Under the pieces are notes generated by a model that was not told the origin of the DNA, ran no database searches, and saw nothing but the letters and a program-made list of their open reading frames with translations. From the NCBI GenBank assembly GCA_018896315.1, contig JAHIMV010000116.1:1-11256 (forward strand): a stretch of 11,256 nucleotides of DNA, given 5' to 3'. Shown piece after piece: positions 1 to 7,102 of the stretch (position 1 is the stretch's first letter; every line of letters starts with the position of its first letter). The translations under genes and the position numbers were made by a program. The DNA comes from Patescibacteria group bacterium. Its GTDB lineage: Bacteria; Patescibacteriota; Patescibacteriia; UBA2591; UBA6264.

Positions 1-107
1 GCGAATAGCGCACTACGAATGCGCACATGCGAATTTATTAGAATATTGTATGCGAATAGCGCACTACGAATGCGCACATGCGAATTTATTATAATATTGT
101 ATGCGAA
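1..107. repeat. Two 51-bp tandem repeats with ATGCGAAT octamers
   Basis: Unit 1 (1-51) and unit 2 (52-102) differ at one base (G at 41, T at 92), and a third unit begins at 103 (GCGAA) before the sequence diverges. The 14-mer GCGCACATGCGAAT occurs at 21-34, 72-85 and again outside the tandem at 205-218. The octamer ATGCGAAT lies at 27-34, 50-57, 78-85 and 211-218, and inverted at 233-240, giving a stem-loop with the 211-218 copy. No ORF of note covers 1-250. The array may continue left of the window. Function is unknown; it resembles the dispersed CGAAT-type intergenic repeats I associate with CPR genomes. Confidence 0.85.
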
Positions 108-136
108 CCCTGAAGGAGAGCAAGCTCCCTACAGGG
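108..136. repeat. GC-rich hairpin 1 in the leader region
   Basis: An outer stem of CCCTG (108-112) pairs with CAGGG (132-136). An inner imperfect stem uses AGGAG (114-118) and CTCCCT (125-130). No T-run follows on either side, so it is not a typical intrinsic terminator. It lies directly after the tandem repeat array. Confidence 0.55.
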
Positions 137-173
137 CAAGTAGCGCTTAATAAGTTAATGTCAAGAATGTTTA

Positions 174-205
174 CCCCGTATAATCCCGCAGGGATTTGTA
201 CGGGG
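174..205. repeat. GC-rich REP-like hairpin 2
   Basis: An outer 7-bp stem, CCCCGTA (174-180) with TACGGGG (199-205), encloses an inner 5-bp stem, ATCCC (183-187) with GGGAT (191-195), and a GCA loop. It is followed immediately by the third copy of GCGCACATGCGAAT. The CCCCGT...ACGGGG ends resemble those of the palindrome between ddl and ftsQ, so the two may belong to one dispersed family. A TATAAT lies within it (179-184) but has no convincing -35. Confidence 0.65.
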
Positions 206-268
206 CGCACATGCGAATAATTTATTTGTTGCATTCGCATATTATTCGTAGATTTGAATTATGTTCTT

Positions 269-1564
269 ATGAAAAGGAGACTACTTAATTTTAATCAAGA
301 TCAGCAAAAAAAAATAGGGGAAATTAATCCTCAACAATTTTTGTCTGTTTTTATTATCTCTGCCATAAGTATTTTTCTTATTATTCTGGTTAGCGGCTTG
401 ATAATTGCTCAAAAAACACCAAATCAATTATTAGCCAGTTCTGCTCTGGCTAACCTTAAAGATACGTCTCCTCAATTTAATATTAAAGAGCATGTTATTG
501 AATCAGGTGAGGTTTTTATTAAACTAAACACAGCCTTAGGTTTAAGTGAAGAACAATTGCAACAAATTCTTAATTCATCAAAAAATGCATATGATTTAGT
601 TCAAATTAGAGCCGGGAACAAAATTCGCTCTTTTTTTAATATAACTACTAATGAATTTGAAAAATTAGAATATGAAATTAATCAAAATAATATTTTAATT
701 GCTGAAAAATTAGAAACAGGGGAATTAAAAGCAGAAAATAGAGCGGTTATCTATGAAATTGAATTAACCAGAGTTTCTGCCCAAGTTGAAGAAAGTCTTT
801 ATCAAACTGGACAAAGTATAGGATTAATAGACAAAACTATTATGGAAATGGCTGATATTTTTGCCTGGGACATTGATTTTGGCTTTGATATAAGAGTTGG
901 TGATGAATTTGAACTCTTATATGAAAAAAGGTATTTGGATGGCCAAGAAGTTAGTCCGGGTAAAATTTTAATTGCTCGTTTTCAAAATCAAGAAAAAGAT
1001 CATTGGGGCGTTTATTACAAAAACTTTGAAGACAGAGAAGACTATTATGACTTAGAGGGTAATTGCTTAAGAAGACAATTTTTAAAAGCTCCGATTAATT
1101 ATAGATATATTAGCTCTGGTTATAGTTTAAGCCGCTATCATCCTGTTTGGCATATATATACTACTCATCGGGCTATTGATTATGCTGCTTCTTGTGGTAC
1201 GCCAGTTTCCGCTTCAGGAGCCGGAACAGTTATCTTTGCTGGCTGGAAAAACAATGTTTATGGATATACAGTAGAAATTCGCCATAATAGTGTTTATACT
1301 ACTCGTTATGGACATTTATCTGATTTTGGCAAAGGAATTAGATATGGAGCAAAAGTAACTCAAGGTCAAATAATCGGTTTTGTGGGAACGACTGGCACAT
1401 CAACGGGTTGTCATTTAGATTATGCCATGACAAAATATGGCAGCTTTGTTAATTCTTTAACTCAAAACTTTGAACGTTCAGATCCAGTTAAAGATATTTA
1501 TAAAGAAGATTTTGAATTTAATAAGAATATATTGATTGAATTATTGACTAAAAAAGCTATTTAG
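269..1564 (+). CDS. M23-family murein DD-endopeptidase, MepM/Csd3-like, membrane anchored
   Basis: A probable zinc metallopeptidase that trims peptidoglycan cross-links on the outer side of the membrane. With the ATG at 269 the protein has 431 residues; a TTG at 254 in frame adds five residues, and neither start has a Shine-Dalgarno. A basic N-terminus is followed by one membrane helix (about 24-47). The middle (about 70-265) resembles the regulatory N-terminal domains of MepM/Csd3, including the segment DIFAWDIDFGFDIRVGDEF. The C-terminal LytM fold (about 275-405) has H300-R-A-I-D304 for the usual HxxxD zinc site and H349. The usual HxH pair reads H382-L-D384, so the third zinc ligand is Asp rather than His. 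The glycine-rich run before it, GFVGTTGTSTGCHLD, is otherwise typical. It may be an active variant with Asp as ligand or a pseudo-enzyme that regulates another hydrolase. It is followed by the DUF5679 gene. Confidence 0.9.
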   Translation: MKRRLLNFNQDQQKKIGEINPQQFLSVFIISAISIFLIILVSGLIIAQKTPNQLLASSALANLKDTSPQFNIKEHVIESGEVFIKLNTALGLSEEQLQQILNSSKNAYDLVQIRAGNKIRSFFNITTNEFEKLEYEINQNNILIAEKLETGELKAENRAVIYEIELTRVSAQVEESLYQTGQSIGLIDKTIMEMADIFAWDIDFGFDIRVGDEFELLYEKRYLDGQEVSPGKILIARFQNQEKDHWGVYYKNFEDREDYYDLEGNCLRRQFLKAPINYRYISSGYSLSRYHPVWHIYTTHRAIDYAASCGTPVSASGAGTVIFAGWKNNVYGYTVEIRHNSVYTTRYGHLSDFGKGIRYGAKVTQGQIIGFVGTTGTSTGCHLDYAMTKYGSFVNSLTQNFERSDPVKDIYKEDFEFNKNILIELLTKKAI

Positions 1565-1572
1565 GTTAAAAT
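1544..1572 (+). promoter_or_regulatory. Sigma70-type promoter for the DUF5679 gene
   Basis: TTGACT (1544-1549) and TAAAAT (1567-1572) are separated by 17 bp, each one mismatch from consensus. The -35 lies within the last codons of the preceding peptidase gene. Transcription would start near 1579, leaving a leader of only about 20 bases before the ATG at 1602. A second TATAAT at 1578-1583 has no matching -35. Confidence 0.55.
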
Positions 1573-1601
1573 ATATATATAATTAGTTAATATTAAATAC
1601 T

Positions 1602-1778
1602 ATGGAGAAAAAAACTGATGTTACAGTAGCATACTGTGTCAAATGCAGAGACAAAAGAGAGATGGATAATCCCAAAGAAGTTACCATGAAAGGTAAGGGT
1701 GGGACTAAACGTCGCGCCATGACTGGTACTTGTCCAAAATGCGGAACCAAGATGTTCCGAATCATGGGCAAAGCATAA
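1602..1778 (+). CDS. DUF5679 small zinc-ribbon protein
   Basis: A 58-residue protein from ATG 1602 to TAA 1776-1778. Two CxxC pairs (C12-V-K-C15 and C44-P-K-C47) form a predicted zinc ribbon. They bracket a basic middle with KEVTMKGKGGTKRRAMTGTC, and the tail reads CGTKMFRIMGKA. This pattern matches DUF5679, a family of unknown function common in CPR genomes. Basic charge and small size suggest nucleic-acid or ribosome binding, which is inference only. Its codon use appears less AT-biased than that of its neighbours, which together with its own promoter would fit high expression. No Shine-Dalgarno precedes the ATG. Confidence 0.9.
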   Translation: MEKKTDVTVAYCVKCRDKREMDNPKEVTMKGKGGTKRRAMTGTCPKCGTKMFRIMGKA

Positions 1779-1842
1779 TAATTGATATAAACAACATATT
1801 GTTTTCTTACATCCCTTTAGGGGAAAGTATTTTGGTATTTTT

Positions 1843-2877
1843 ATGGAGAATAAAATAAAAAATATAACTTCAAAAGTAACTAATATAGTTGAAAAACGAC
1901 AATGGCCCAAAGCTACAGCTGGTAGAAAAATGATTTCTCAAATTCCTTTAATTATGCCTGAGCAAACCATAGGTGAAGCCCAGGCTATCCTTTTTGAAAA
2001 ACAAAAGGAAATTGAAACAATTAATTACTTTTATGTTATTGACGCTAATAATAAATTTATTGGTGTTTTTTCAATTAAAGAACTTTTTTGCCAGCCAAAT
2101 GAGAAAAAAGTTAAAGAATTTATGATTAAAACTGATTTAGTCAAGGTTGGACCTGAAACAGACCAGGAAAGAGTGGCTTATTTAGCTTTACACCGTAATT
2201 TAAAATCTATTCCTGTTGTTGATGAAGATAATATCTTGCTTGGCATTGTTCCTAGTGATTATATTTTAAATATTTTAGAAAAGGAAATTAGTGAAGATTT
2301 GCTTTATTTGGCTGGTGTTTATGAACCAATATCTCGTCTTGAATGGAAAGATCAGTTAGCCCTTCCTTTTTCTATAGCAATTAAACATCGTTTGCCTTGG
2401 TTGTTAATTGGTTTGATTGGTGGTTTATTAGTGGCTCGAATTATTGGTTTTTTTGAAGCATCATTACAACAGAATTTGGTTTTAGCAATGTTTATCCCGG
2501 TAATTGTTTATATGAGTAATGCCACTGGTAGTCAAACCCAGGCTATCTTTCTAAGGGATTTGGCCACTCATACAAAAATACCTTTTAGAAAATATTTTTT
2601 TAAACAGTTATTAACTTGTTTTTTCTTGGCCCTATCTTGTAGTCTTTTGCTTTTCTTAATTGTCGCTATTGGTTGGACTACATTTCATTTAGCTTTTGTT
2701 CTAGGTTTATCTATGTTAATTACTATTGTCAGTGCCTCATTTTTTGCTTTGATTATTCCATATAGCTTAAGCAAATTTAAAGTAGATCCTGCTTTTGGCA
2801 GTGGCCCATTTACAACTATTATTCAGGATATTTTAAGTATTATTATTTATTTTGGTATTGCTAATTGGCTGCTTTAA
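1843..2877 (+). CDS. mgtE: MgtE-type magnesium transporter lacking the N domain
   Basis: A predicted Mg2+ channel/transporter of 344 residues in the cytoplasmic membrane. Two CBS domains (about 30-95 and 96-155) are followed by the MgtE membrane domain (about 170-344) with about five helices. Signature stretches are PVIVYMSNATGSQTQAI in the pore region and the C-terminal FKVDPAFGSGPFTTIIQD. By spacing, D315 and D329 correspond to D418 and D432 of Thermus MgtE, D432 being the selectivity residue. Typical MgtE proteins are about 450 residues and start with a superhelical Mg2+-sensing N domain. Here the CBS pair follows after only about 30 residues, so gating would rest on the CBS pair alone. 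The ATG at 1843 has no Shine-Dalgarno. The preceding 64 bp are too short for an Mg2+ riboswitch. Confidence 0.9.
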   Translation: MENKIKNITSKVTNIVEKRQWPKATAGRKMISQIPLIMPEQTIGEAQAILFEKQKEIETINYFYVIDANNKFIGVFSIKELFCQPNEKKVKEFMIKTDLVKVGPETDQERVAYLALHRNLKSIPVVDEDNILLGIVPSDYILNILEKEISEDLLYLAGVYEPISRLEWKDQLALPFSIAIKHRLPWLLIGLIGGLLVARIIGFFEASLQQNLVLAMFIPVIVYMSNATGSQTQAIFLRDLATHTKIPFRKYFFKQLLTCFFLALSCSLLLFLIVAIGWTTFHLAFVLGLSMLITIVSASFFALIIPYSLSKFKVDPAFGSGPFTTIIQDILSIIIYFGIANWLL

Positions 2878-2878
2878 T

Positions 2879-2990
2879 CAATTAAACAATTAAACAACTT
2901 AACAATTTAACAAGAAAATTATCATATTCACCTTTATGGTTTATTTTATTTTGTTTAGTTGCTAAATTGCTATTTTGCTAAATTGAATTG
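2879..2990. repeat. AT-rich microrepeats forming a loose inverted repeat
   Basis: The mgtE-polX gap is built of short variants of CAATTTAACAA. The left side (2879-2913) has forms such as CAATTAAACAATTAAACAAC and CAATTTAACAA (2903-2913). The right side (2951-2990) has the complementary TTGCTAAATTG twice (2959-2969 and 2975-2985). The arms could pair imperfectly around a loop of about 37 bases. The same 11-mer recurs at 7792-7802 in another intergenic region. There is no terminator-type T-run after a stable stem. Confidence 0.5.
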
Positions 2991-2992
2991 GC

Positions 2993-4720
2993 ATGAATAA
3001 CAAAGAAATAGCTAAAATTCTTTATCAAACAGCTGATATTTTACAAATTAAAGATGCTAATGTTTTTCGAATTAATGCTTATCGTCGAGCCGCCCAAACA
3101 ATTGAAGACTTGGCTGAAGACATTAATTTAATTACTGAAAGAGGAAATTTGGAAAAAATTCCCGGGATTGGAAAAGGGATTGCTCATTATATCCAAGATT
3201 TATTAGAAACAGGGACCTGTCATGGCTTTGAAGAATTAAAAAAACAAGTTCCTTTAACTGTTTTAGATTTATTAAATATTGAGGGTTTAGGACCAAAAAA
3301 AGTTAAAATTCTTTTTCAGAAATTTGATATCAACTCTCTTTATAAATTACAAAAATTACTTAAATCACATAAACTTTTAGAAGTAGAAGGTTGGGGAGAA
3401 AAAACTGAAAAAAATCTTTTAAAATCAATTTATTTTTACAAACGTTATAACCAACGTTTTTTGTTAGGTGAAATTTATCCCTTAGCTCAAGAAATCTTAG
3501 AAGAATTAAAACAATCTGGATTAGTTAACCGAGCTGAGGTTAGTGGTTCAATTCGGCGCTGGAGAGAAACAGTTGGTGATTTAGACATTTTAGCTACATC
3601 AAAAAAACCAGAAAAAGCCATTGAATTTTTCACTAAACTTAAACAAGTAAAAAGAATTTTGGCTAAAGGGTCGACCAAGGCTCAGGTGATTTTAGAGAAG
3701 GGGATAGGGGCTGATTTGCGCGTGGTTAAGCCAAAAAGCTTTGGAGCCGCTGTCAATTATTTTACTGGTTCTAAGGCTCATAATATTCGAATTAGACGTT
3801 TAGGCATGCAAAAAAATCTCAGAATTAATGAATATGGGATTTTTAAAAAATCAGGAAAAAAATTAATTAGAATTGGTGGGACTTTAGAAAAAGATATTTT
3901 TAAAGCAGTTAATTTGCCATTAATTGCTCCTGAATTAAGAGAAGATCAGGGAGAAATAGAAGCAGGACAGAGTAAAAAACTGCCTCGTTTAATTTCTTTA
4001 AAAGATATTCGTGGTGATTGCCATATACATACTAATTGGTCTGACGGGTATAAAAGTATTTTAAAAATGGCCCAAGCCGCTAAAGAGATAGGATATGAAT
4101 ATATTGCCATTACTGATCATGCCACTCCAATCAGAGTGGCCAATGGGTTAAGACCCAAAAGAATGACTGGGTATATTAAAGCGATCAAAAATGCTGATAA
4201 AAAAATAAAGGGAATAAAAATTTTAGCCGGCATAGAGGTTGATATTAAAAAAGACGGAACGTTGTTTTTACCAGATGAAATCTTAAAAAAATTAGATATT
4301 GTTGTAGCGGGAAATCATAGCGCCTTGCACATGCCTAAAAATGAAATGACCCAAAGAATTATAAAAGCAATGGAAAATCCTTATGTTCATATTATAGCTC
4401 ATCCCACTAATCGTTTAATCAATAAAAGAGAACCTTCAAAAATAAATTTTAATCAGATTATAAAAAAGGCTAGGGAAACGAAAACCATTTTAGAAATAAA
4501 TGCTTTTTACCGCCGTCTTGATCTTAATTCTAATCAAGCTCGTTTAGCTAAACAAAGCGGAGTAAAAATGATTATTTCAACAGATGCCCATCATAATGAT
4601 TATCTTGATGTTATGAAATTTGGTGTGGCTCAAGCTCGAAGAGGCTGGTTGGAGAAAAAAGACGTGGTTAATACACTTCCTTTAAAAAGTTTTTTAAAAA
4701 CGTTAAAAAATAATCAATGA
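2993..4720 (+). CDS. polX: Bacterial DNA polymerase X with PHP domain (PolX)
   Basis: A 575-residue protein of normal length for bacterial PolX, a gap-filling repair polymerase fused to a PHP nuclease or phosphoesterase. The N-terminal helix-hairpin-helix region (1-150) includes IPGIGKGIA and IEGLGPKK. The polymerase palm shows GSIRRWRETVGDLDIL with catalytic D196 and D198, and a third Asp, D241, in ADLRVV. FTGSKAHNIRIR marks the nucleotide-binding region. The PHP domain (340-570) retains H344-I-H346, TDH (D375, H376), GIEVDI, AHPTNR and STDAHH (D531, H533), so both activities look intact. Metal-dependent 3'-5' exonuclease and AP-site processing are known for relatives. Its TGA stop overlaps the next ATG (ATGA at 4717-4720), implying coupled translation with the small downstream gene. 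Confidence 0.95.
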   Translation: MNNKEIAKILYQTADILQIKDANVFRINAYRRAAQTIEDLAEDINLITERGNLEKIPGIGKGIAHYIQDLLETGTCHGFEELKKQVPLTVLDLLNIEGLGPKKVKILFQKFDINSLYKLQKLLKSHKLLEVEGWGEKTEKNLLKSIYFYKRYNQRFLLGEIYPLAQEILEELKQSGLVNRAEVSGSIRRWRETVGDLDILATSKKPEKAIEFFTKLKQVKRILAKGSTKAQVILEKGIGADLRVVKPKSFGAAVNYFTGSKAHNIRIRRLGMQKNLRINEYGIFKKSGKKLIRIGGTLEKDIFKAVNLPLIAPELREDQGEIEAGQSKKLPRLISLKDIRGDCHIHTNWSDGYKSILKMAQAAKEIGYEYIAITDHATPIRVANGLRPKRMTGYIKAIKNADKKIKGIKILAGIEVDIKKDGTLFLPDEILKKLDIVVAGNHSALHMPKNEMTQRIIKAMENPYVHIIAHPTNRLINKREPSKINFNQIIKKARETKTILEINAFYRRLDLNSNQARLAKQSGVKMIISTDAHHNDYLDVMKFGVAQARRGWLEKKDVVNTLPLKSFLKTLKNNQ

Positions 4721-4959
4721 ATGAAAAAATAAACCATCATTTTGAAAATAAAAAATATTCTCCTGAAGATATTAAATTTTTTAATAATTTAGTAGAGAAA
4801 TATCATATAAAACAAACGTCTGAATATTTGATTATTAGCCAGGTGGATAAAGAAATATACATTCATAAATGGCGCAAAATACTCATTAATGGAGAATGGG
4901 TTAAAATAGAAGATCATTTAAAAAAAATATTATCTAATAAAGATGAACACGAAACATAA
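4717..4959 (+). CDS. Hypothetical 80-residue protein between polX and ddl
   Basis: I do not recognise this family. The start overlaps the polX stop by 4 bp and the end overlaps the ddl start by 17 bp, so it is probably translationally coupled within a polX-ddl operon. It has no signal peptide or membrane helix and is rich in Lys, Glu, Ile and His. A central segment, SEYLIISQVDKEIYIHKWRK, could form a beta hairpin, and predicted helices lie at both ends. The reading frame is compact and shares the AT-rich codon use of its neighbours, which supports a real gene. No function can be assigned. Confidence 0.7.
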   Translation: MNEKINHHFENKKYSPEDIKFFNNLVEKYHIKQTSEYLIISQVDKEIYIHKWRKILINGEWVKIEDHLKKILSNKDEHET

Positions 4960-6064
4960 AAAATTAAGTATTGGAGTCATCTTTGGAGGAAAATCAGCAG
5001 AACACGAGGTTTCTCTTCAATCAGCTAAAAATGTTATTGGGGCTATTGATAAAAATAAATATGAAGTTGTTTTAATTGGTATTGATAAAAAGGGTAGATG
5101 GTATTTAAATGAGGGCTCAAAGTTTTTCTTACACACAAATAGCCCTAAATTAATAAAACTAGACAAAGCAAATAAAGAGGTTGCCTTAGTCCCAACAAAA
5201 CAGGGGACTGGACAGCTGGTTAATATTTCATCTCATGGGTCTGGTGGACGTATTACAAAACGTATTGATGTAATTTTCCCAGTACTTCACGGTCCATTCG
5301 GCGAAGACGGCACTATTCAAGGTCTATTGAAGTTAGCAAATATTCCTTTTGTTGGCGCTGGTGTTTTGGGTTCGGCTATTGGTATGGATAAAGATGTAAT
5401 GAAGCGGTTATTTAAAAATGCTGGTATTCCTATACCTAAGTTCCTAATTTTTAATCAAATCTCTCGGGATAAAATTAACTTCAAAAAAGTAATAGATTAT
5501 CTAGGCCGACCATTTTTTGTTAAACCAGCTAATCTTGGTTCCTCAGTAGGGATTAATAAGGTTGGGAATGAAAAACAATTTAAAAATGCCATAAAAGAAG
5601 CTTTCAAGTATGACAATAAAATTCTAATCGAAGAATATATTAAAGGACGGGAGATAGAATGTTCAGTTTTGGGAAACAATAACCCCATTGCTTCAGTGCC
5701 TGGAGAAATTATACTTCATAGTGAGTTTTATTCTTATAAGGCTAAGTATATTGATGAGAATGGCGCCGTTTTAAAAATCCCTGCTAAGCTGCCAGCTGAA
5801 GTTGTTAAAAAAGTTAAACATTTAGCTATAAAAGCTTTTAAAACACTTTGTTGTCAGGGTATGGCTCGGGTAGATTTTTTCCTAAGAAACAACAATGAGG
5901 TAGTAGTGAATGAAATCAACACAATTCCAGGTTTTACTAAAATTAGTATGTATCCTAAACTTTGGGAAGCAAGTGGAATATCCTATACTGAATTGATAGA
6001 TAGGTTGATTCAACTTGCCTTAGAAAGATTTGAGCAAGAAAAAAAATTAAAAACATCATTATAG
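4943..6064 (+). CDS. ddl: D-alanine--D-alanine ligase
   Basis: An ATP-grasp ligase of 373 residues that makes the D-Ala-D-Ala end of the peptidoglycan precursor in the cytoplasm. The N-terminal domain has IGVIFGGKSAEHEVSLQSA and H116-G-P-F-G-E-D-G. The ATP-grasp part has FVKPANLGSSVGI, EEYIKGREIECSV, MARVDFFL and VNEINTIPGFT. Magnesium ligands D311, E324 and N326 are all present. The substrate-loop motif EFYSYKAKYID (from E261) carries the Tyr of D-Ala-D-Ala ligases, not the His-containing loop of VanA-type D-lactate ligases, so D-Ala-D-Ala is the predicted product. The start overlaps the upstream small gene. Position before ftsQ matches the order of division and cell wall clusters. Confidence 0.96.
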   Translation: MNTKHKKLSIGVIFGGKSAEHEVSLQSAKNVIGAIDKNKYEVVLIGIDKKGRWYLNEGSKFFLHTNSPKLIKLDKANKEVALVPTKQGTGQLVNISSHGSGGRITKRIDVIFPVLHGPFGEDGTIQGLLKLANIPFVGAGVLGSAIGMDKDVMKRLFKNAGIPIPKFLIFNQISRDKINFKKVIDYLGRPFFVKPANLGSSVGINKVGNEKQFKNAIKEAFKYDNKILIEEYIKGREIECSVLGNNNPIASVPGEIILHSEFYSYKAKYIDENGAVLKIPAKLPAEVVKKVKHLAIKAFKTLCCQGMARVDFFLRNNNEVVVNEINTIPGFTKISMYPKLWEASGISYTELIDRLIQLALERFEQEKKLKTSL

Positions 6065-6067
6065 TTC

Positions 6068-6146
6068 ACCCCGTTAGAAGTTTTCATAAAATTTTTAATT
6101 AATATCCCTGATAAAAGCCATGTCAATACTAGACTTCTAACGGGGT
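6068..6146. repeat. REP-like palindrome between ddl and ftsQ
   Basis: Two perfect 14-bp inverted arms, ACCCCGTTAGAAGT (6068-6081) and ACTTCTAACGGGGT (6133-6146), enclose a 51-base AT-rich spacer without coding potential. The left arm begins 3 bp after the ddl stop and the right arm ends 16 bp before the ftsQ ATG, so the element fills nearly the whole gap. There is no T-run after the right arm, so it is not a classical terminator. The structure resembles REP or RAYT-type palindromes; no transposase is present here. Confidence 0.8.
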
Positions 6147-6162
6147 TCATTTATTTTGGTCT

Positions 6163-7092
6163 ATGTCCAGTAAATATCGAAAAACTTTTAAAAGTCCTAG
6201 TTTAAATCGTCGTATTCAAGTAACTCGTAACAAGCAGTCTAGATTTTATTTTGCTAAAAAACGACTCTTTAGGCTAAAAATTTATTTATCTATTATTTTA
6301 ATTCTTTTGATTTCTGGTTTAATTGTTTATTTTTTATTTTTCTCCAATTATTCTGAAATAAAAGATATAAAAATAAGTAAAATAATTGATTATCAATTAA
6401 TTTCTGAACAAGAGTTAACTGAAATAATTAATCCTTTGATAAGCAAAAGGGGACTATTGTTTTCTCAAAAAAACATTCTTATTTTTAAAACAGCTGCTTT
6501 AAGAGAAATAATGACTAATGACTCAAGAATTAATGTTTTTGATATTGAAAAAGACTGGCCTAGCACATTAATCATTAAAATAGCTGAATCAAAACCAGTA
6601 GCTTTATTAGTCAGCTTTGCTAATAATAAAAATTGTTATTTAAACGCTAAAGGGCAAGTAATATATATCTCCCATAATGATGAATATTTTGCGACGTTTA
6701 TCCAGCGTCGCAAGAATATTCCTTTTGCGACGCTTAATGAAGCTAAAAATGAAATTTTACCTATTTTTTACGATAAAACAGAGGTTAATTTAACTGATTT
6801 GGCCTATGTCGAGCTCTTAAAAAACGTTCTAAGCCTTATAAATTGCGATATTTTAAGCCAAAATGAGATTAAGACTGATTTGGTTAATATATTAGAAAAA
6901 GGTGGTGTTTTTGAGGTGGAGATCATTACTCAAGAGAAATGGCGTATTTTAATCAATTCAGAGGCTGACTTTGCTCAACAAATAAATAATTTAAGTTTCA
7001 TTCTTAAACAAGAGATACAAGATAGAAATAATCTTGAATATATTGATTTAAAATTCGGAGAAAGAATATTTTACAAACTAAAAGAAAGTTAG
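6163..7092 (+). CDS. ftsQ: FtsQ/DivIB-like cell division protein
   Basis: A 309-residue bitopic membrane protein. It has a basic cytoplasmic tail (1-38), one membrane helix (about 39-60), a POTRA-like segment (about 65-145: EIKDIKISKIIDYQLISEQE, then INVFDIEKDWPSTLIIKIAE), and a beta domain with CYLNAKGQVIYIS. It ends in LEYIDLKFGERIFYK, typical of FtsQ. The family links early and late divisome proteins through FtsB/FtsL. Position after ddl supports the call, since overall sequence conservation in FtsQ is weak. Residues about 174-192 are encoded by a palindromic DNA insert and contain a repeated FAT motif, which looks like an in-frame repeat insertion. The ATG at 6163 lacks a Shine-Dalgarno, and no promoter is evident between ddl and this gene. 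Confidence 0.85.
   Translation: MSSKYRKTFKSPSLNRRIQVTRNKQSRFYFAKKRLFRLKIYLSIILILLISGLIVYFLFFSNYSEIKDIKISKIIDYQLISEQELTEIINPLISKRGLLFSQKNILIFKTAALREIMTNDSRINVFDIEKDWPSTLIIKIAESKPVALLVSFANNKNCYLNAKGQVIYISHNDEYFATFIQRRKNIPFATLNEAKNEILPIFYDKTEVNLTDLAYVELLKNVLSLINCDILSQNEIKTDLVNILEKGGVFEVEIITQEKWRILINSEADFAQQINNLSFILKQEIQDRNNLEYIDLKFGERIFYKLKES
6682..6733. repeat. Palindromic element embedded in frame in ftsQ
   Basis: The left arm GAATATTTTGCGACG (6682-6696) pairs with CGTCGCAAGAATATTC (6706-6721) around a 9-base loop, with one bulged base. A third copy of the arm core, TTGCGACGC, follows at 6725-6733. The insert keeps the reading frame and encodes residues 174-190, containing FATF and FATL at its two ends. 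GCGACG-rich palindromes stand out in this AT-rich gene. Confidence 0.75.
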
Positions 7093-7102
7093 ATTTAAGC
7101 AA

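Noticed and set aside
1..107. CRISPR array from the tandem repeats at the left edge.
   Set aside because: The 51-bp units are directly contiguous with no unique spacers between repeats, and no cas gene is present.
179..184. TATAAT inside leader hairpin 2 as the promoter of the first M23 gene.
   Set aside because: No convincing -35 at 16-18 bp (best is TTAATG), and the hexamer is part of a hairpin that explains it better.
1812..1824. Small hairpin TCCCTTTAGGGGA before mgtE as an Mg2+ riboswitch or attenuator.
   Set aside because: The stem is only 3-4 bp and the whole leader is 64 bp, far too small for known Mg2+ riboswitches; no T-run follows it.
1583..1910. Minus-strand open frames across the DUF5679 gene.
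   Set aside because: They are shadows of a well-supported plus-strand gene and the start of mgtE; their translations show no recognisable domain.
3487..3678. Minus-strand open frame inside polX.
   Set aside because: It lies wholly within the PolX catalytic palm coding sequence and has no independent signals.
5497..5688. Minus-strand open frame inside ddl.
   Set aside because: It is antisense to the conserved ATP-grasp region and has no supporting promoter or homology pattern.
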